A DNA stretch of 64,000 nucleotides from Yponomeuta sedellus (GCA_934045075.1 OW203722.1:4273264-4337263), one strand, 5' to 3'; counted from the first letter of the stretch, positions 9,441 to 21,370 are shown. Program-made: numbers and translations. Notes: generated by a model from the letters alone, not told the origin.

Positions 9441-10954
9441 CTACCTCTATGTAGAACGAGCTCAAAAAGCGTGAAAATAAAGCAAATGTACATCAAAGCG
9501 CAACTAAAAACTAAACTTCGTATTTCGTCACAACATCCCTGATGTCGACCCAGATTAAATAACACCGAGCAAACGTTGACGCTCCGCGTGGCGATTCACG
9601 TGTTCCCTCGTAACAATAATAATTTCAAACGACAGACCTACGTAACATTCTCTGAACTCTAGTTGTACGATAAGGAAAATTACGCGGTCCTACGTAAACC
9701 TAACAAGTAGCAGGAAAACCATCAATAGGGCTATTGATTTACGTAGTGAGTGTTACTTCAACCACTGTTTCTTGTGAATGGTGTAATTTTATTATTAATT
9801 GGAACGTTTTGATTTATTGCATACTATAGAACGATGATCTGTCTGGTATGTCGAGTAACTCTCGATATTGCCGAATAGGTATGTCGTAATATGGTGAATT
9901 ACTTTATATGTAGGGGTGTACGATATTGAATAATCTTACCTTTCGTTCACGACAGGGGGGCGAGTCTCTAAAAGGCATAGATTATCGGTAGTCTAGTAAC
10001 CAATCGCCTTGCTATAGTACAACCCGTGCTACTGAACTCGACGCCTCGCGTGATTCGATCTTCTTCGCGAGAGATTCTCATTTAATTTGCGCAGGTTATA
10101 CCCCTGGAATGACATTGTACTGCTATTGCTTTGTAGACTATCACATTGAGGCAAATAACAAACATTGTCGTATTATCATTCTATTGAAAAACTATGTATA
10201 GATATAATATAGATAGTTATTATGTACTATGGCCTGGCCCTTACTCTAGGGCCTGGGCAGTCAGATGATGCAGACACATTACATACGATTGGTTTAGGGT
10301 CAGGCTTTACCTACACCATTTAACTATCAAGAACCCTTAAATGTTATCGACCATTATCGAAATAGTTGAAACTTGTCTACCTGAGTACACGAAGAGGCAA
10401 GACGCCTAGACTGGCTCTAAGTTAATTTACTCCTCAATTTCCCATCAAATTGGTTAACAATCCGCAGTCGCGCTGCCAGATCGATACTGGCTGCAGATTG
10501 GATGCAAACACCGTTTGCGGTATATACACAGCGTCTCGGGTAACTTTCAGACTTCCAAGAATCGAGCTACTGTTACTTGAGTAACAGACGTGTCCTCTAT
10601 AGCTACTACGTGATACGATATTAATCTGCCTCGCCTCGCCACCGTCAGCAAAACAAACTCAATTATTTTGCTTGTTTCTTAGCTTCTATTTATTGTGGTG
10701 GGACAGGCAGAACACGGTATTTATGAGCTAGTACGTTTTCAAAGCAGAACTACTATGATGGACAATCAATGGACGCGTTGCAACGCCGATAATGGTGTGC
10801 ACACTGTCAAACGCGATGAGGCGCGTGTTTGGTATCAGTTGTGTGTTCACTTGTCGAGGTGCACCAGTATTCTATATTTAAGAAAAATGAATAAAGTGAT
10901 GATTCTGAGAGCGAGTTTGAGGAAAACACAAGGTGGAGTTAGTAATTTTTAAAA
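9441..10954. other. Unassigned sequence
   Basis: No repeat family or convincing coding frame. A plus-strand frame at 10695-10952 (85 codons) has no recognisable domain and looks random. Confidence 0.45.
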
Positions 10955-11190
10955 TAATGCCACTTTTTTTTTAAAAACCTATTTTGAGGCTAAAAATTCC
11001 ACCCATGCCGAGACTCGAACCCGCGACCTCTGGCTAACCGTGCCAGCGCTCTCCCAACTGAGCTAATGGGCGACCACCGACATCAGTCGAACCTCTTTAC
11101 AATACTCTCTGTATTACGTACAGGCAGCTACATCTGGCTGAAGTAATTTGCATCAGTTGCAGTTAATGCATTAAAAAAATTAATACCACT
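10955..11190 (+). mobile_element. tRNA-headed SINE, inverted-body copy 2
   Basis: Starting at 10970 it reads the family backwards: linker, tRNA-like part (inverted B box near 11010-11022, inverted A box near 11052-11070) and body with CTCTGTATTACGTACAGGCA. It then switches to the forward tail TTAATGCATTAAAAA. The flanks 10955-10964 and 11181-11190 agree at 9 of 10 bases (TAATGCCACT, TAATACCACT), a probable target-site duplication. No coding capacity. Confidence 0.7.
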
Positions 11191-11690
11191 ACCCACGTGA
11201 ATAAAATAAATAGGAATTGCATGAGTGGTGTTCTCTACAATTTCGAAAAAGAGGCTGCGCCACGCGTTTTAGATCAAGACACTTTATTACGCGATGGATA
11301 GCGTCGCATCCCATAGGAAATCCCCTCCGCCATCCGATTTGTTCAGAGGCCGATCTAACAATGTAGCTTGGACGGCGCGTCGGATGCATCGCATAAGAAA
11401 GCGAAATATAAGTGTGTTATAGAAATTCAAGCGATCAGGGGCATTATTACGTAAGTATCCACTGAGTTGCGTGACGTTGATTTTTACTTTTTTTTAAGCT
11501 ACTCCGGCTGTCAAATGCATACATTTTTTGACACTTAGGAGTCGTCTAAATGCTTCACTCGATAGAGTGGAATGCTACATAATAGGAGGGCAGAACGCAC
11601 ACAGCGTCGTGCATGCATCAGCATGATCCTACCTTCAAAGGCTCCCGTAAAACAGAAACGTGGTAGATAAACTGGATCGATCAACTGACG
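11191..11690. other. Unassigned sequence upstream of a promoter-like site
   Basis: No gene or repeat recognised. Minus-strand frames at 11189-11389 and 11535-11720 have no recognisable features. Confidence 0.4.
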
Positions 11691-11735
11691 GGTATATAAA
11701 TAATTTCGTGAGCACTGCAAAGTCCTTTCAGTCTG
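11691..11735 (+). promoter_or_regulatory. TATA plus initiator pair
   Basis: GTATATAAATAA at about 11691-11702 is followed about 30 bases later by CTTTCAGTCTGTG, a good arthropod initiator (TCAGT near 11727). A start codon in moderate context lies at 11798 and opens 28 codons beginning MLLVLCKV, but no clear splice donor follows. The spacing is right for a focused insect promoter; the gene is not identified. Confidence 0.35.
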
Positions 11736-12174
11736 TGCGTGGTCCTGTGTGTCATTGGCTCACAACGTACTACCTTACCTTATTTTAAGACTGGCACAAT
11801 GTTACTAGTATTGTGCAAAGTGGACAAATTTCTATGTACTGGAAACCAGACCTTTATCTGTGCAATGAAAACCTACGCACACTAGCATAAAACGTGGTGA
11901 ACAGTTATGTACTCTTTATCGCCTATATGTTTTCCCACGGTTAACTCTATGATTCACTTCAATAGTCATAAATTGTTTGTTACGTTATCCGCGCAGCTCG
12001 TCTTAGATTAATGCCCGTCGCCCGCCTGCAATCTGCTAAGGATTACTCGCAAATGTTACGACATCTTCTCCACAACCTAAGGTAATTTACGTTCTCTGAG
12101 CCTACCACAACCACAACTCGTATCTCCCTGATGCACTATGGATACGAGAGTTCGTCTGATGGGAAGTAAGGTTG
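11736..12174. other. Unassigned sequence downstream of the TATA/initiator pair
   Basis: Apart from the short frame at 11798, nothing is recognised. Confidence 0.4.
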
Positions 12175-12245
12175 GTTATCGCTATCAACCCTTGTATGTC
12201 CCCACTGCTGGGGCACGGGTCTCTTCCTGCATCGCAGGAAAGGAA
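12175..12245 (-). mobile_element. 5S-derived SINE, 3' end fragment
   Basis: On the minus strand it ends CCTGCGATGCAGGAAGAGAC, CCGTGCCCCAGCAGTGGGGA and AAGGGTTGATAGCGA, as in the fuller copies at 35375-35730 and 62005-62345. Only the 3' end is present. Confidence 0.75.
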
Positions 12246-13090
12246 GTAAGATGTATGGGCAACCAAGTATTTAATTACGTTTAATTTCTCTTGTTAAAAC
12301 ATTAAGCTGAATTAATAAATACCGTCCCAAACTGACGGTAAGTGTGCTAAAGGCACAGAGTAGAACTCGAAATCGCATCTTAGTAGAGTCCACAGGCGTG
12401 GAGATAAATTAACATCCCAAGTTCCAATTTTTCAAGGAAGCAACAAGTTCTCCGATCGCTTATCGTTTGAGAATGGGAACGCAAAATGAGCACGGGGTCG
12501 GAAAAACTGTCCGCACAAGCGGTAATCCTTATCGATAGGTTTCGCAATGTTAAGCGGCTTAGAATCGAAGTGCTAAACCACAATCACTTCTAGTACTCAA
12601 GATCTAGTACTTAAATAGAACGTGGCAATCGAAAGCGGGGTATTTCAGTCCATGGTCGCTGTCCGTGGGCCGGCGAGCGGCGTTGCAAGGCCTCGGCGCA
12701 CTAAACTGATACTACAGAAGTTACTGAAGACTCTATCATCATAAGGCCTTTGTGAGCCATTAGACGAGGACGAAGTTGAGAGGAACTGTAAGAGACGCCC
12801 CAGACGAACGTACATCGTACAAATAAGGTGACGTATTAGCAAGGGCGAAATAAGCAATGGCGGTAGGTAGTCAGCGAGCGTGCAAGCAACAACTCATGAA
12901 TGCTATTTATTTTGCATATGGTATACAGCGGGTTAAAATCCGAAAGGGAGGTCATCAATCCAATCGGTCACTTCCATGTCTGCTTCGTGAATCTTCTGAA
13001 TGGCTCCTCTTATGGACCATAGCGGACAATAGTCAGTAATATGACATATAGTCTGCATCAGGTCAGTGCGGCTACTCGTACGTCGCGAAG
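12246..13090. other. Unassigned sequence
   Basis: Overlapping frames on both strands around 12645-13039 show no domain or splice pattern that I can support. Confidence 0.4.
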
Positions 13091-13123
13091 TTATTTAGTA
13101 ACGATGTAAGTTGCAATTATGCA

Positions 13124-13421
13124 ATTACACTTATTGATTTGAGTCCAGTATTTTCCGGGTAGTTTAAAGCCAGGAACTCTTGAGTTTGGATCTGCCACCA
13201 GATCCCCTGTAAGAACGCCACGGGGTTTGCTCACCTGTCCGTCTATCTTTCCCACAGGGTCTTGTTGTAGGGCTCCGGAGCAATCAGTGCAAATGGTCTG
13301 CGTGACTTGAGACGCAGATCGCTTCACGTCGTCTCCAGAATAAATGTTGATGCGAGGAGGTTTGTCGGGATCGATCGTGGCAAATGGGAAACATTTGTTT
13401 CTGGATACCCCTTTATGATAC
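13124..13421 (-). CDS. Candidate internal coding exon, unrecognised protein
   Basis: On the minus strand an open frame runs from an AG at about 13422 (GATGACAG) to beyond 13130 without a stop, about 99 codons. Readable pieces are CFPFATIDPDKPPRINIYSG, DDVKRSASQVTQTICTDCSG and VLTGDLVADPNSRVPGFKLP. The residue mix is balanced and not low-complexity, unlike most frames here. A possible donor (AATAA then GTGTAA) lies near 13124 but is weak, and there is no in-frame ATG at the start. I do not recognise the protein. It could be an exon of a host gene or an old transposon fragment. Confidence 0.35.
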
Positions 13422-14429
13422 TGTCATCATGAGTTTATGTGATGAGATTGCTTTAATTGCTTTGCTATGCAGGTTGGCTTCCAATACGTTAGGTAACTAA
13501 GACTGGCTGCTTTACAGAAATGCGTCACGTCTGAAAATGTCTGAAATTGTGTCAAATGATGCACCTCAAAATTCAGATCACATAGTAGTACTATCTAGTC
13601 TATTCATATTGCACTGTAGTCAATTCAGAACTTCTTTTGTTCGCTACTACTGCCAAAAACCACCACTAAAGCATTTACTGTTGTACCTCTCTCTGCCTGT
13701 CCTTCTGTATTGTTTACTGTGCTCCAATGCACGCTGTTGCAATACTTGCAATAGTGCAGTTGCATAGCCTGTGAACCTACTTGCGGCATTATGCGGTTTA
13801 GATGCAACTAGAACGGGTTATAAGCAAGTTTTTTCGCTCAGACGAAGTTCCTGACCAGTGCGTTTTTAATGTAGACTTTTGTAACAACGGGTTTTAAAAC
13901 AGACTTACTTTTTGTTAGTCTGCAGGATAGCACAGAGACGGTAAGTACTAGAGAGATGAAATTTGGCATAGACATGCATTAAATCATGCCGACAAAGTGC
14001 CCTACCGTTTTGTCGGCACGTAGGGTAGGCATCGAAAAAATAATTTTTTTTTTTAATTTTCTTTATTGTACCTCCCTTATACCTGCCTAAATGATCGATG
14101 CAATTGTTTTTCTTGCTTACACGATAGTACGGGGTAGCGTTGGATTAGTCATTCAAAAACGTTGCTTATATAGGAAAACCATTTTTCAATTTAGGGTTTG
14201 CGTAATCTCTCAAGGATAAACGGTTCGTTATGTAGAAACGTGAAAAATTGCAGGGCAGTAGCATATAATTAACTTGAAAGGAAAACAATTACGGCTAAAG
14301 CGGCCCACTCAAAGCCCGATCTGCAGGGCCTGCTTTCACGCACTGCCTCGCTACTGCCGCAGGGTTGATAGACACACATGTCCCTGCATATCATTTCACG
14401 CCTTAACACCGTTGTGACTAGACGACTAA
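13422..14429. other. Unassigned sequence with a repeat-like patch
   Basis: Bases 13905-14040 (AAATTTGGCATAGACATGCAT, then CATGCCGACAAAGTG facing TTTTGTCGGCACG) look like part of a dispersed element, but no second copy is in the window. GGCCCACTCAAAGCCCGAT at 14301-14319 recurs inverted at 16532-16550, so a related piece flanks both sides of the 14430-15705 LINE. No gene is supported. Confidence 0.4.
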
Positions 14430-15705
14430 ACACTTCTTTTAAAATTAAAGCACTATGGTATAAACGGGATTAGCCTAAAACTTATGACATCATATTTAGA
14501 AGGGAGAGTTCAAAGAGCTGATATAAATAGAACTAAATCTTCAGGGTCAGAGGTCAGGATAGGAGTGCCACAGGGATCGATTTTGGGGCCGTTCCTCTTC
14601 CTCGTATATGTAAATGATTTGCCGTTCATGGTTCAAAATATGTCGGAGATAGTATTATTTGCAGATGACACGTCACTTTTTTTTTAAATTAAGAGACAAG
14701 AAAATGACCTTGACAATACAAATAATGCTCTCTCTCGGGTACTAAATTGGTTTACTTCTAATAACTATTGTTAAATTCAAAAAAGACAAAATGTATAAAG
14801 TTCACTCTTCCAAATGTCAAAACGGTAGACAGCAATGTTTTACTGGTGAATGACAAATTAGACCTTGTGAATGAAACTGTATTTCTAGGTATCACAATTG
14901 ATGCAAAGCTTCAATGGGGTCCTCATATAGAAAAAAATAGCAAATAGGCTTAGTTCAGCAGCATATGCAGTCAAAAGAATTAGGGAACTAACTGACGTCG
15001 CAACTGCTAGGCTTGTTTATTTTAGTTACTTCCATAGTCTTATGTCCTATGGCATACTACTGTGGGCACGGGCAGCAGACATTGAGACCATCTTCGTCTT
15101 GCAGAAGAGAGCGATCAGATTCATTTATAGGCTGGGTAGTAGAGATTCGTCAAGAGATTTCTTTAATGAAACTAACATCCTGATAGTTGCCAGTCAGTAT
15201 ATATATGAAAACATTATGTACGTTAGGAAAAATATCAGTAACTTTAAAACTTTAGGTAGCCAACACAATGTAAATACTAGAAATAAACATAAACTTTTGT
15301 TCCCACTATTTAGGCTGGCAAAGGTTAATACATCCTTCATGGGGCATTGTATACGCTTCTATAATAAAATCCCTGAAGATATATTAAGCTTGCCTGAATC
15401 GCCGTTCAAAAAATATGTTAAGCACACTTTGTGCCAAAAGGGCTACTATAACATAAAGGATTATTTAGATGACAACGAGGTCTGGAATTAAAGCCAGTAC
15501 AATGTATGAGTTCTATGTTTATAATAATTATGTAAACTATGGTAATTAAGGACTTTTGAAAAGACTAAGTTAGGAGTTTTTTTGTCCATTTTTCTCCTAA
15601 ATGATCTAGATTTTGAAATGGACACCTAGTTTGAATTGTAACGTTCATTAAGCCACAGTTTCTGTGCTACTTTGAATAAAACCTTTTCATTTCATTTCGT
15701 GTGCA
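14430..15705 (+). mobile_element. LINE family A (Jockey/CR1-type), longest plus-strand copy
   Basis: The copy enters within the reverse-transcriptase domain (LLKLKHYGING). It contains SGSEVRIGVPQGSILGPFLF (domain 4/5 region) and VLFADDTSLFF, where FADD is the catalytic aspartate pair. A stop at 14685 and frameshifts around 14690-15040 break the frame. It resumes at 15042 with MSYGILLWARAADIETIF and runs 149 codons to a stop at 15489. The 3' UTR ends TTTTCATTTCATTTC near 15699. The upstream endonuclease and first half of the polymerase are missing, so it cannot move on its own. Confidence 0.88.
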
Positions 15706-16630
15706 TTCGATATTTTATTTTGACAGCCGCATTCCGGTTCTACGGCCACGCCTGTACACGCCATCTATGAATTGCTTTGTGAATTTGTGCTAAAAGAGGC
15801 TCATTCAAAAGAAATACCGAAATGCAATGAAACATTATCAATATACTCAAAGAACACAATTATTGTAGAGGTTTGTATTAGAGGATTAGAGCTTCATATA
15901 AATCGAAATTCATATATATCTAGGTATTGTAGAAGTATATTTTGGAGTCGGTGCCAAAAATGTATGTGCTGGTCTGGAACTGGGCATGTTGAGCCGTTTT
16001 CAGCACAAGTTCACAAATCAATTCATTATAGATGGCGCTTACAGCCATGACGATACAAAAACAGGGACACGTCTGTCAAATTTTGCTCAGCGCAAATTAA
16101 TTTTGACAGCCGTATTCTGGTTCTTCTATGGCCACGCCTGTAAGCGCAATCTATGTATTGATTTGTGAACTTGTGCTGAAAGCGGGTCATTACGTGAAAG
16201 GAATCAGGAAAGATTGAAAAATAAGATAGATATAGGTATAACTAAATATTTATGTTCCTTAAGTGCGTTAGTTCCATTAAGTCAGTGTCAAAAACGTAAA
16301 AGTTTGACATTCTTTTTTTTTAAGTCTCACACAGACCATACAGTATCGAACAAATCGGCTCCATTGCCACATACATGGCCCTGCTTGCAGAACGTAGAGT
16401 GGGGAAATCGGCTTGTCGGGTGGCAGGACGACTCTGCGGCCCTGCCGCAGGGTGAACATTAAAAATATCGGGCCTGCAAGAACACACACAGCATGATTTG
16501 GCAGTGACACTGCAAGCAGGCCCTGCAGATCGGGCTTTGAGTGGGCCGCTTTAGTTGTAGTCCCAACAAGTAAACAAGTTAACGAGTAATGAAAATCACT
16601 GATATAATGGTTAGTTCTTTAAAGCAGGTA
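15706..16630. other. Unassigned sequence with an internal inverted pair
   Basis: Two similar segments lie near 15717-15775 and 16102-16170 (TTTTGACAGCCG, GTTCT, GGCCACGCCTGTA), so part of this stretch is an old direct repeat. GCCCTGCAGATCGGGCTTTG at 16521-16540 faces a similar segment near 14315. Short frames here are not supported as genes. Confidence 0.45.
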
Positions 16631-16632
16631 AA

Positions 16633-16690
16633 AACGTGTCCTACGGAACCCTACACTGTGCGTGGCCCGACACGCACTTGGCCGGTTTTT
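16633..16690 (+). repeat. Terminus of a dispersed repeat (GGAACCCT / CACTTGGCC)
   Basis: CTACGGAACCCTACACTGTG and CACGCACTTGGCCGG form a short module that recurs at 44490-44520. A related piece with TCCGTCCGTCCGCATG lies at 37880-38115. I believe this module is common in Lepidoptera. Its class is uncertain. Confidence 0.5.
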
Positions 16691-16760
16691 CGTCGATCTT
16701 TGAGTAAAATATCGTAAATTTTTATATAGAAAAATTGATTTAGATATGATGTTATTATTA

Positions 16761-16810
16761 GCTTAATTATATGGGAAAACCCGCAAACGTTGTTTTCCCA
16801 TATAATTAGC
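16761..16810. repeat. Hairpin, about 19-bp arms
   Basis: GCTTAATTATATGGGAAAAC (16761-16780) faces GTTTTCCCATATAATTAGC (16792-16810) across 11 bases, with a one-base indel. It is non-coding. Confidence 0.7.
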
Positions 16811-17374
16811 CTGCCACGCACATTTTCAGACCTACCAAATATATACAAAAAAATCATAAAAAGCGGTGAAGCCGTTTCGGAGGAGATCGATGACAAACAC
16901 GAGATTTTTATACATTAGATATATCACAAAGGTTTTCTTTTGACATGTACCGCGCGATAGTTGTTTAGTTTACAAAACCTGAGACCAATACCGAAAAACA
17001 AGCAACCGATTGGACACACTCATGTTACCCCAAAATCGAACCGTAACACATCCCCCGATCCTTTGTTTAACGTTGACAAGTCCCCTCACTGAGTTGGAAA
17101 TCGGAACAAAAACCAGTTATTATTTTGAACCTTTCGAAGGCACGGTTGGAAGGTAAAGTTGGCTTAGCGCTCGAAGTTTCGTGGCTTGACACAAAGAGCT
17201 TCGGGCACAATAGGATCGGTTGGGTTGATGCACACAGTGTGGGCGAACGGACACAAAATGTTAAAATACAGAAGATTTAAATATATTCTTCTTTTTCTAG
17301 AACAAGAGAAGGTCAAAGCTGACAAGGACTTCGAGACCTTTATATATTAAACAAGTCAAATCGCAATAATTGAC
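16811..17374. other. Unassigned sequence
   Basis: Nothing recognised. Confidence 0.45.
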
Positions 17375-17484
17375 TACACACCATTTCACTATACCCGTGA
17401 CCACGGCAACTGCAACGCTGCCGATACTTCGGGAATTATAGTAATTACGTTTTATCCAATAAATAATCACGATTAGACCCATTT
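17375..17484. mobile_element. Fold-back element family G1, one end
   Basis: It reads ACCCGTGACCACGGCAACTG, then GCTGCCGATACTTCGGGAAT and GTAATTACG, and ends ATAATCACGATTAGACCC-ATTTA. This is the mirror image of 3803-3955 and the right half of 63636-63867. Confidence 0.6.
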
Positions 17485-18514
17485 ACTATATGACTATCTA
17501 TGTGAATCGCGAATCATTAAGAAATGCAATAATACCTTCAATGTATGAAATTCAATAGGTACCTTCAGGCCTTATGCCTATGTTTATCGTTCTGTAGTCC
17601 TAGTTTGAATGGTGAAACGACGCCGTCAAAGATAAAAACTAATAAAGTTTTCCAACGTTAAAGGGACATCAAATTTTAAATTGTAATGTTGTAGAGATCT
17701 GACATAGAGATACAAAAACGCACTTTTAAAGTGATCTTTCTGCTTCTATATTATGCAACGAGAATTTCAAAGTGCTATGCCCAAACGCGGCTGCGACGAT
17801 ATTCTCGGGAAACACGTTGTTAAAGTCATTGTTCTCGTGTGCAAGATAATTGCGTCCCATCTTGAAGATTATGACGGCTAGATATATCATGTCCGTAGCC
17901 CTAATCGGAAATGTAATTCGATCTTCAGTTTCTTAGTAAAATCCAGCATTGTTCGTTATTCCCGAAGATGTGTTAATTGAAAAATTGTGATTGTGAATGG
18001 AAGCCGAAAATAAATACTCATCATACTAAAGATCTTTTCGCCGACTTCGTGCTTGAGCACTTTATAATGCACTCAAATCGATTAATCGATGAGCAAACTT
18101 AACGCATTTATTATTGGTACTTCGCGCTGTACCTACCTATGTGTTCGATGCGGCATATCTGAAAACCAAGCCAAAACAAAATCACAATCGCGGCATTTAA
18201 GATGTTTTGTCATCAAAGGATATTGAATTGAAACGCTCGCTCGCTGACTCCTCGTGGATTGCGTAATCAAGCTTTGTGGATTGCAAATCGTACCCAGGCT
18301 TAGACACAGATAAGGAAGTAGAGAAGGTTTGGTTCGTTCTGTGTCTTCCAATCCTTCAGTTTACCTTGTAAAATTGCATCGCTAAACATGAATCAACACA
18401 TGTAACTCTCAAGTTTATTAGTGCATTGTATTGTAGTACAATAAAAGATTCATGGGGTCTGTATAGTCTTTTTCTAATATTGACATTCTAATATTAATAT
18501 TATCTTAATATTGA
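17485..18514. other. Unassigned sequence
   Basis: No repeat or gene recognised. A minus-strand frame at 18133-18351 is probably random. Confidence 0.4.
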
Positions 18515-18717
18515 CGACCTCTGTGGCGTAGCGGTAGCGCGTCTGCCTACCATGCAAGAGGTCCCGGGTTCGAATCCCGGCTGGAAACAAAAAAAAAGTC
18601 CAGGTCTTGGATGTTTACATGTTTGTGATGTCGTTGTTTCTGGTTCCCACGACACAGGGTATCCTAGTGTGGGGCCAGAAGCAATGTATGTGCCTGTATG
18701 TAAATGTTATGTTATGT
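18515..18717 (+). mobile_element. SINE family B, near-complete copy
   Basis: The head is tRNA-like: GTGGCGTAGCGGTAGCGCGT (A box) and GGTCCCGGGTTCGAATCCCG (B box), with an anticodon loop that would read ACC (glycine-like). The body is GTCTTGGATGTTTACATG to GCAATGTATGTGCCTGTATG and the tail is (TTATG)n. TTAATATTGAC before it and TTAATAAGAC after it may be a decayed target-site duplication. Tail-only relatives lie at 2608-2720 and 30775-30832. Confidence 0.75.
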
Positions 18718-19330
18718 TAATAAGACGAACTGAACCTTTTGAAACTTCCACATTATGTGTCACACTTCGTGACCACTGACGCTGGTCTCTCGCAACACGG
18801 CTGCAAGTTCTTAACTCGTTGCTGTCTCAGAGCACATCTTCGGCTAGTTTCCCGTGGTGGTTGCGGTTTGTCCTGTGAGGATTGGCTGGTAAGTTATTGA
18901 TAAACTTGCGCCTCAAACTTCACGAAGTGTAATCTTGTATTTAAGTGAAATCTCTTTCTTATCTGAGAGGACGATAAATTGTTTGGAAATCCAATTTATT
19001 TGGGCATGTCTGGAGACATGCAGTTGTTGTTTGGTATAGGTCAATAAACATCATTAATAGATTGTCATTGCTTGCCCTTTACTGACATATAGGAAGGCTT
19101 ATACGGTATTAACGTAAACTATTTTTATCTTCTAGATCTTCTAACACGTCGTGTGTGTGTGTTTGTGTGTGTGTATGTGAAAGATTTGTAAATGTGACTT
19201 ATAACATTTGTCTCACCACTATTACTATGTGCCGACAAAGAGTATTCGACGCTTGTGTATCGAATTCCATAATTTGACCATCTCTCGTTTCGATTATAAC
19301 GATACCACTCATGTCATAATTACTGCCCAG
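18718..19330. other. Unassigned sequence with a GT microsatellite
   Basis: A (GT)n run lies at about 19149-19180. Otherwise nothing is recognised. Confidence 0.5.
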
Positions 19331-19344
19331 ACTTGACCGCTCGT

Positions 19345-19612
19345 CTAAGATCTACGACGACGCAGGCATAATTTGGCATGTAATCTGAGGCGACGGAGCG
19401 TAGTCTCGAGTCCCGTTAGAAGGGGGCCTGGACGACGGTCCGCGAAGGAAAGGGGTCGGTGGAAGCAACAGGTCGCGAAACAACGTTTTAATTGTCGATG
19501 GATAAGCATCGGACGCCGTCGGAGCGCGACCGCGAAGCAACCCGGGGTAGCTGGACGAGAACAGAAAGGCGCTCCGCTAAAAGCGCGCACTGGAAAGTTT
19601 TAGCTGCCCAAC
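19345..19612. other. GC-rich patch of unknown nature
   Basis: CpG-rich sequence, clearly above its AT-rich surroundings. It is open on both strands (76 and 81 codons), with arginine-rich conceptual products that are typical of GC-rich non-coding DNA. It could be an exon or regulatory element; I cannot choose. Confidence 0.3.
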
Positions 19613-20034
19613 AGTTTGGTTGCTTGGTGAATCCGTATGGGGATGTATAGAAATGCACGCATTTGGCGATTAAGAATCGAGTAATATGGTTGAGTAGATG
19701 GTTTGATTTGAGCTCAGATTTGAGATTTCACCGACCTATCATACGACCGCTTGCATGATTTTGAAAAGATTCAAACATCTTGATTTATTCTCTGTTATTC
19801 GTCTTGCTTGCTTGACTTTGATTAATATTCAATGAAACCTTTAATATACTACTGATAAGTAGAGTCACGTTAACATGCTTTGATTTAAATTTTGACATTT
19901 GACAATGATGGATTCCGCATAGAGGCTTTTTGAAAAGCTCCTCTTTACATCCTTTCCTTCTATTATGTAAACCTTTGTATACATAGCAATGACTACTATT
20001 TTTTGCGAAGATTGAATTAAGAATATCCGATTTT
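19613..20034. other. Unassigned sequence
   Basis: Nothing recognised. Confidence 0.45.
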
Positions 20035-20130
20035 CATAACATAACCTCACCCCTGTATCCCAGAGTGGTATGCAGAGACCAGGGACTGCCACATGCCGCG
20101 ATACTGACAGATCACCTTTGCTTCATCCGA
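20035..20130 (-). mobile_element. LINE family B, 3' end
   Basis: On the minus strand it reads GGTGATCTGTCAGTATCGCG, then GTGGCAGTCCCTGGTCTCTG and GGGATACAGGGGTGAGGTTA. It is close to the copy at 21219-21365 and opposite in orientation. Confidence 0.7.
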
Positions 20131-20534
20131 TTTTCAATCAATTTCAAATTCCTTGCGAAATGAGCTGATTGTAACCGCTCAACTATCTGGCAGTATTTGC
20201 TCTGTGCCGGTGCGATGACCGCGCCCCAATTGCATTCCACTTGATGCCCCATGTGATTGCACCGTGAGCGCTTGTTTATTGTGGTGTGTTGTTTGCGTTT
20301 GATTTGACGCAAGAATATTTATATTTCAACATTGTTCTTACTAATTGATTCTGCTGCGGCAGTAACTATAATTATCGAAATATGTTTCAAGACTTGATAG
20401 AGTCATACATAATTCTCAGCGACGATCCATTCGGAAAGAGAGTCATCCGTTGAATGTAAACATTTTCGAAGAATTTAGATGTATCTTATTCGTATCTTAC
20501 TTTGCCATAGCAGCGTTCGTTGTTTCGTTTGACA
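20131..20534. other. Unassigned sequence
   Basis: Nothing recognised. A minus-strand frame at 20112-20312 is unsupported. Confidence 0.4.
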
Positions 20535-21022
20535 GAATCGAAGGGGAGATAGCCAAGTTGAACGCTCGCCATCGCGACGGCGCGGGCCTACAAAAAAGCC
20601 TACAAATGCTCGGCCCGTTAGCGTCAAGTCTAGACGAAACTGTTACGAAACGCCACACGTTAGCTCTCGATAGCGGCACGTGTTTTCCAATAAAAACTTT
20701 GGAGGTCAAGTGTAGTAGGCGTATTTATATCATAGCGGGGCCGCCTGTGTCTGCGCGGTCATTAACTAGGTCGGCGGGAGACGCTGCCGTGCCACCCTCC
20801 TGGGGTGCGTCGGGGGCAGAGAGTTTATACGTTGTGAGAAGCGTTGCTACTGCTTCTAAATTTAAGTGTTTACTCAACTTTTCTGTTCAATCTTATCGTC
20901 GTTTTTCGCGATTGTCAAATGTCGCTTCGTCGAGTGATGATGATGTGTCCTCTTCATCGAAATCCGACGCCGACGATTACGTACACAAAAACGTTGGCCT
21001 TTGCATCTACTTAATGAGATGA
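20535..21022 (+). CDS. Candidate exon, unrecognised protein
   Basis: A pyrimidine-rich stretch ending GTTTCGTTTGACAG (to 20534) could be a splice acceptor. After it an open frame runs to a stop at 21020-21022. Readable pieces are RIEGEIAKLNARHRDGAGLQ, LDETVTKRHTLALDSGTCFP and a serine/aspartate-rich SSSDDDVSSSSKSDADDYVH. The first in-frame ATG is at 20606, which would give 138 residues. A GAG followed by GTCAAG near 20703 is a weak donor. No domain is recognised, and the frame is GC-richer than its surroundings. It is either an exon or chance in a GC-rich patch. Confidence 0.25.
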
Positions 21023-21218
21023 TCCTGTGCGTCCAGATGAATCTTCACCCACGCGAGATGAGGGAAGGGAACACTCGGACGCTGCTGTGCCTGGTACAAT
21101 GTTTTTTAGACGGAGTGGGCTATGAACATAGTAGATGTGAAAATAGTGGTAGATGGAGAAAAATATCTAAAGTTGTTTCGACCGTTGTGAACATGAGTTC
21201 CGTAGAAAAATGACATGT

Positions 21219-21370
21219 CTTTTTAATCCGGAACCGGCATGCGTCCATGCAACGACTTATGAACGTTGATGAAGCCAAGGTGATCTGTCAGGATCGTGGC
21301 AAGTGGCAGTCCCTGGTCTCTTCCTACCCCTCTGGGATACAGGCGTTAAGTTATGTATGTATGTATCTTT
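21219..21370 (+). mobile_element. LINE family B, 3' end
   Basis: Contains ATGCAACGACTTATGAACGT, GATCGTGGCAAGTGGCAGTC and CTACCCCTCTGGGATACAGG, then a (TATG)n tail at 21352-21365. The coding frame ends DRGKWQSLVSSYPSGIQ in translation. It is 5'-truncated. Confidence 0.72.

Noticed and set aside
18515..18590. Functional tRNA-Gly gene
   Set aside because: The head continues directly into a SINE body and tail seen elsewhere in the window, and the acceptor stem does not close properly.
19345..19603. Overlapping arginine-rich frames on both strands
   Set aside because: Long frames on both strands in a GC-rich patch are expected by chance. There is no domain or splice support.
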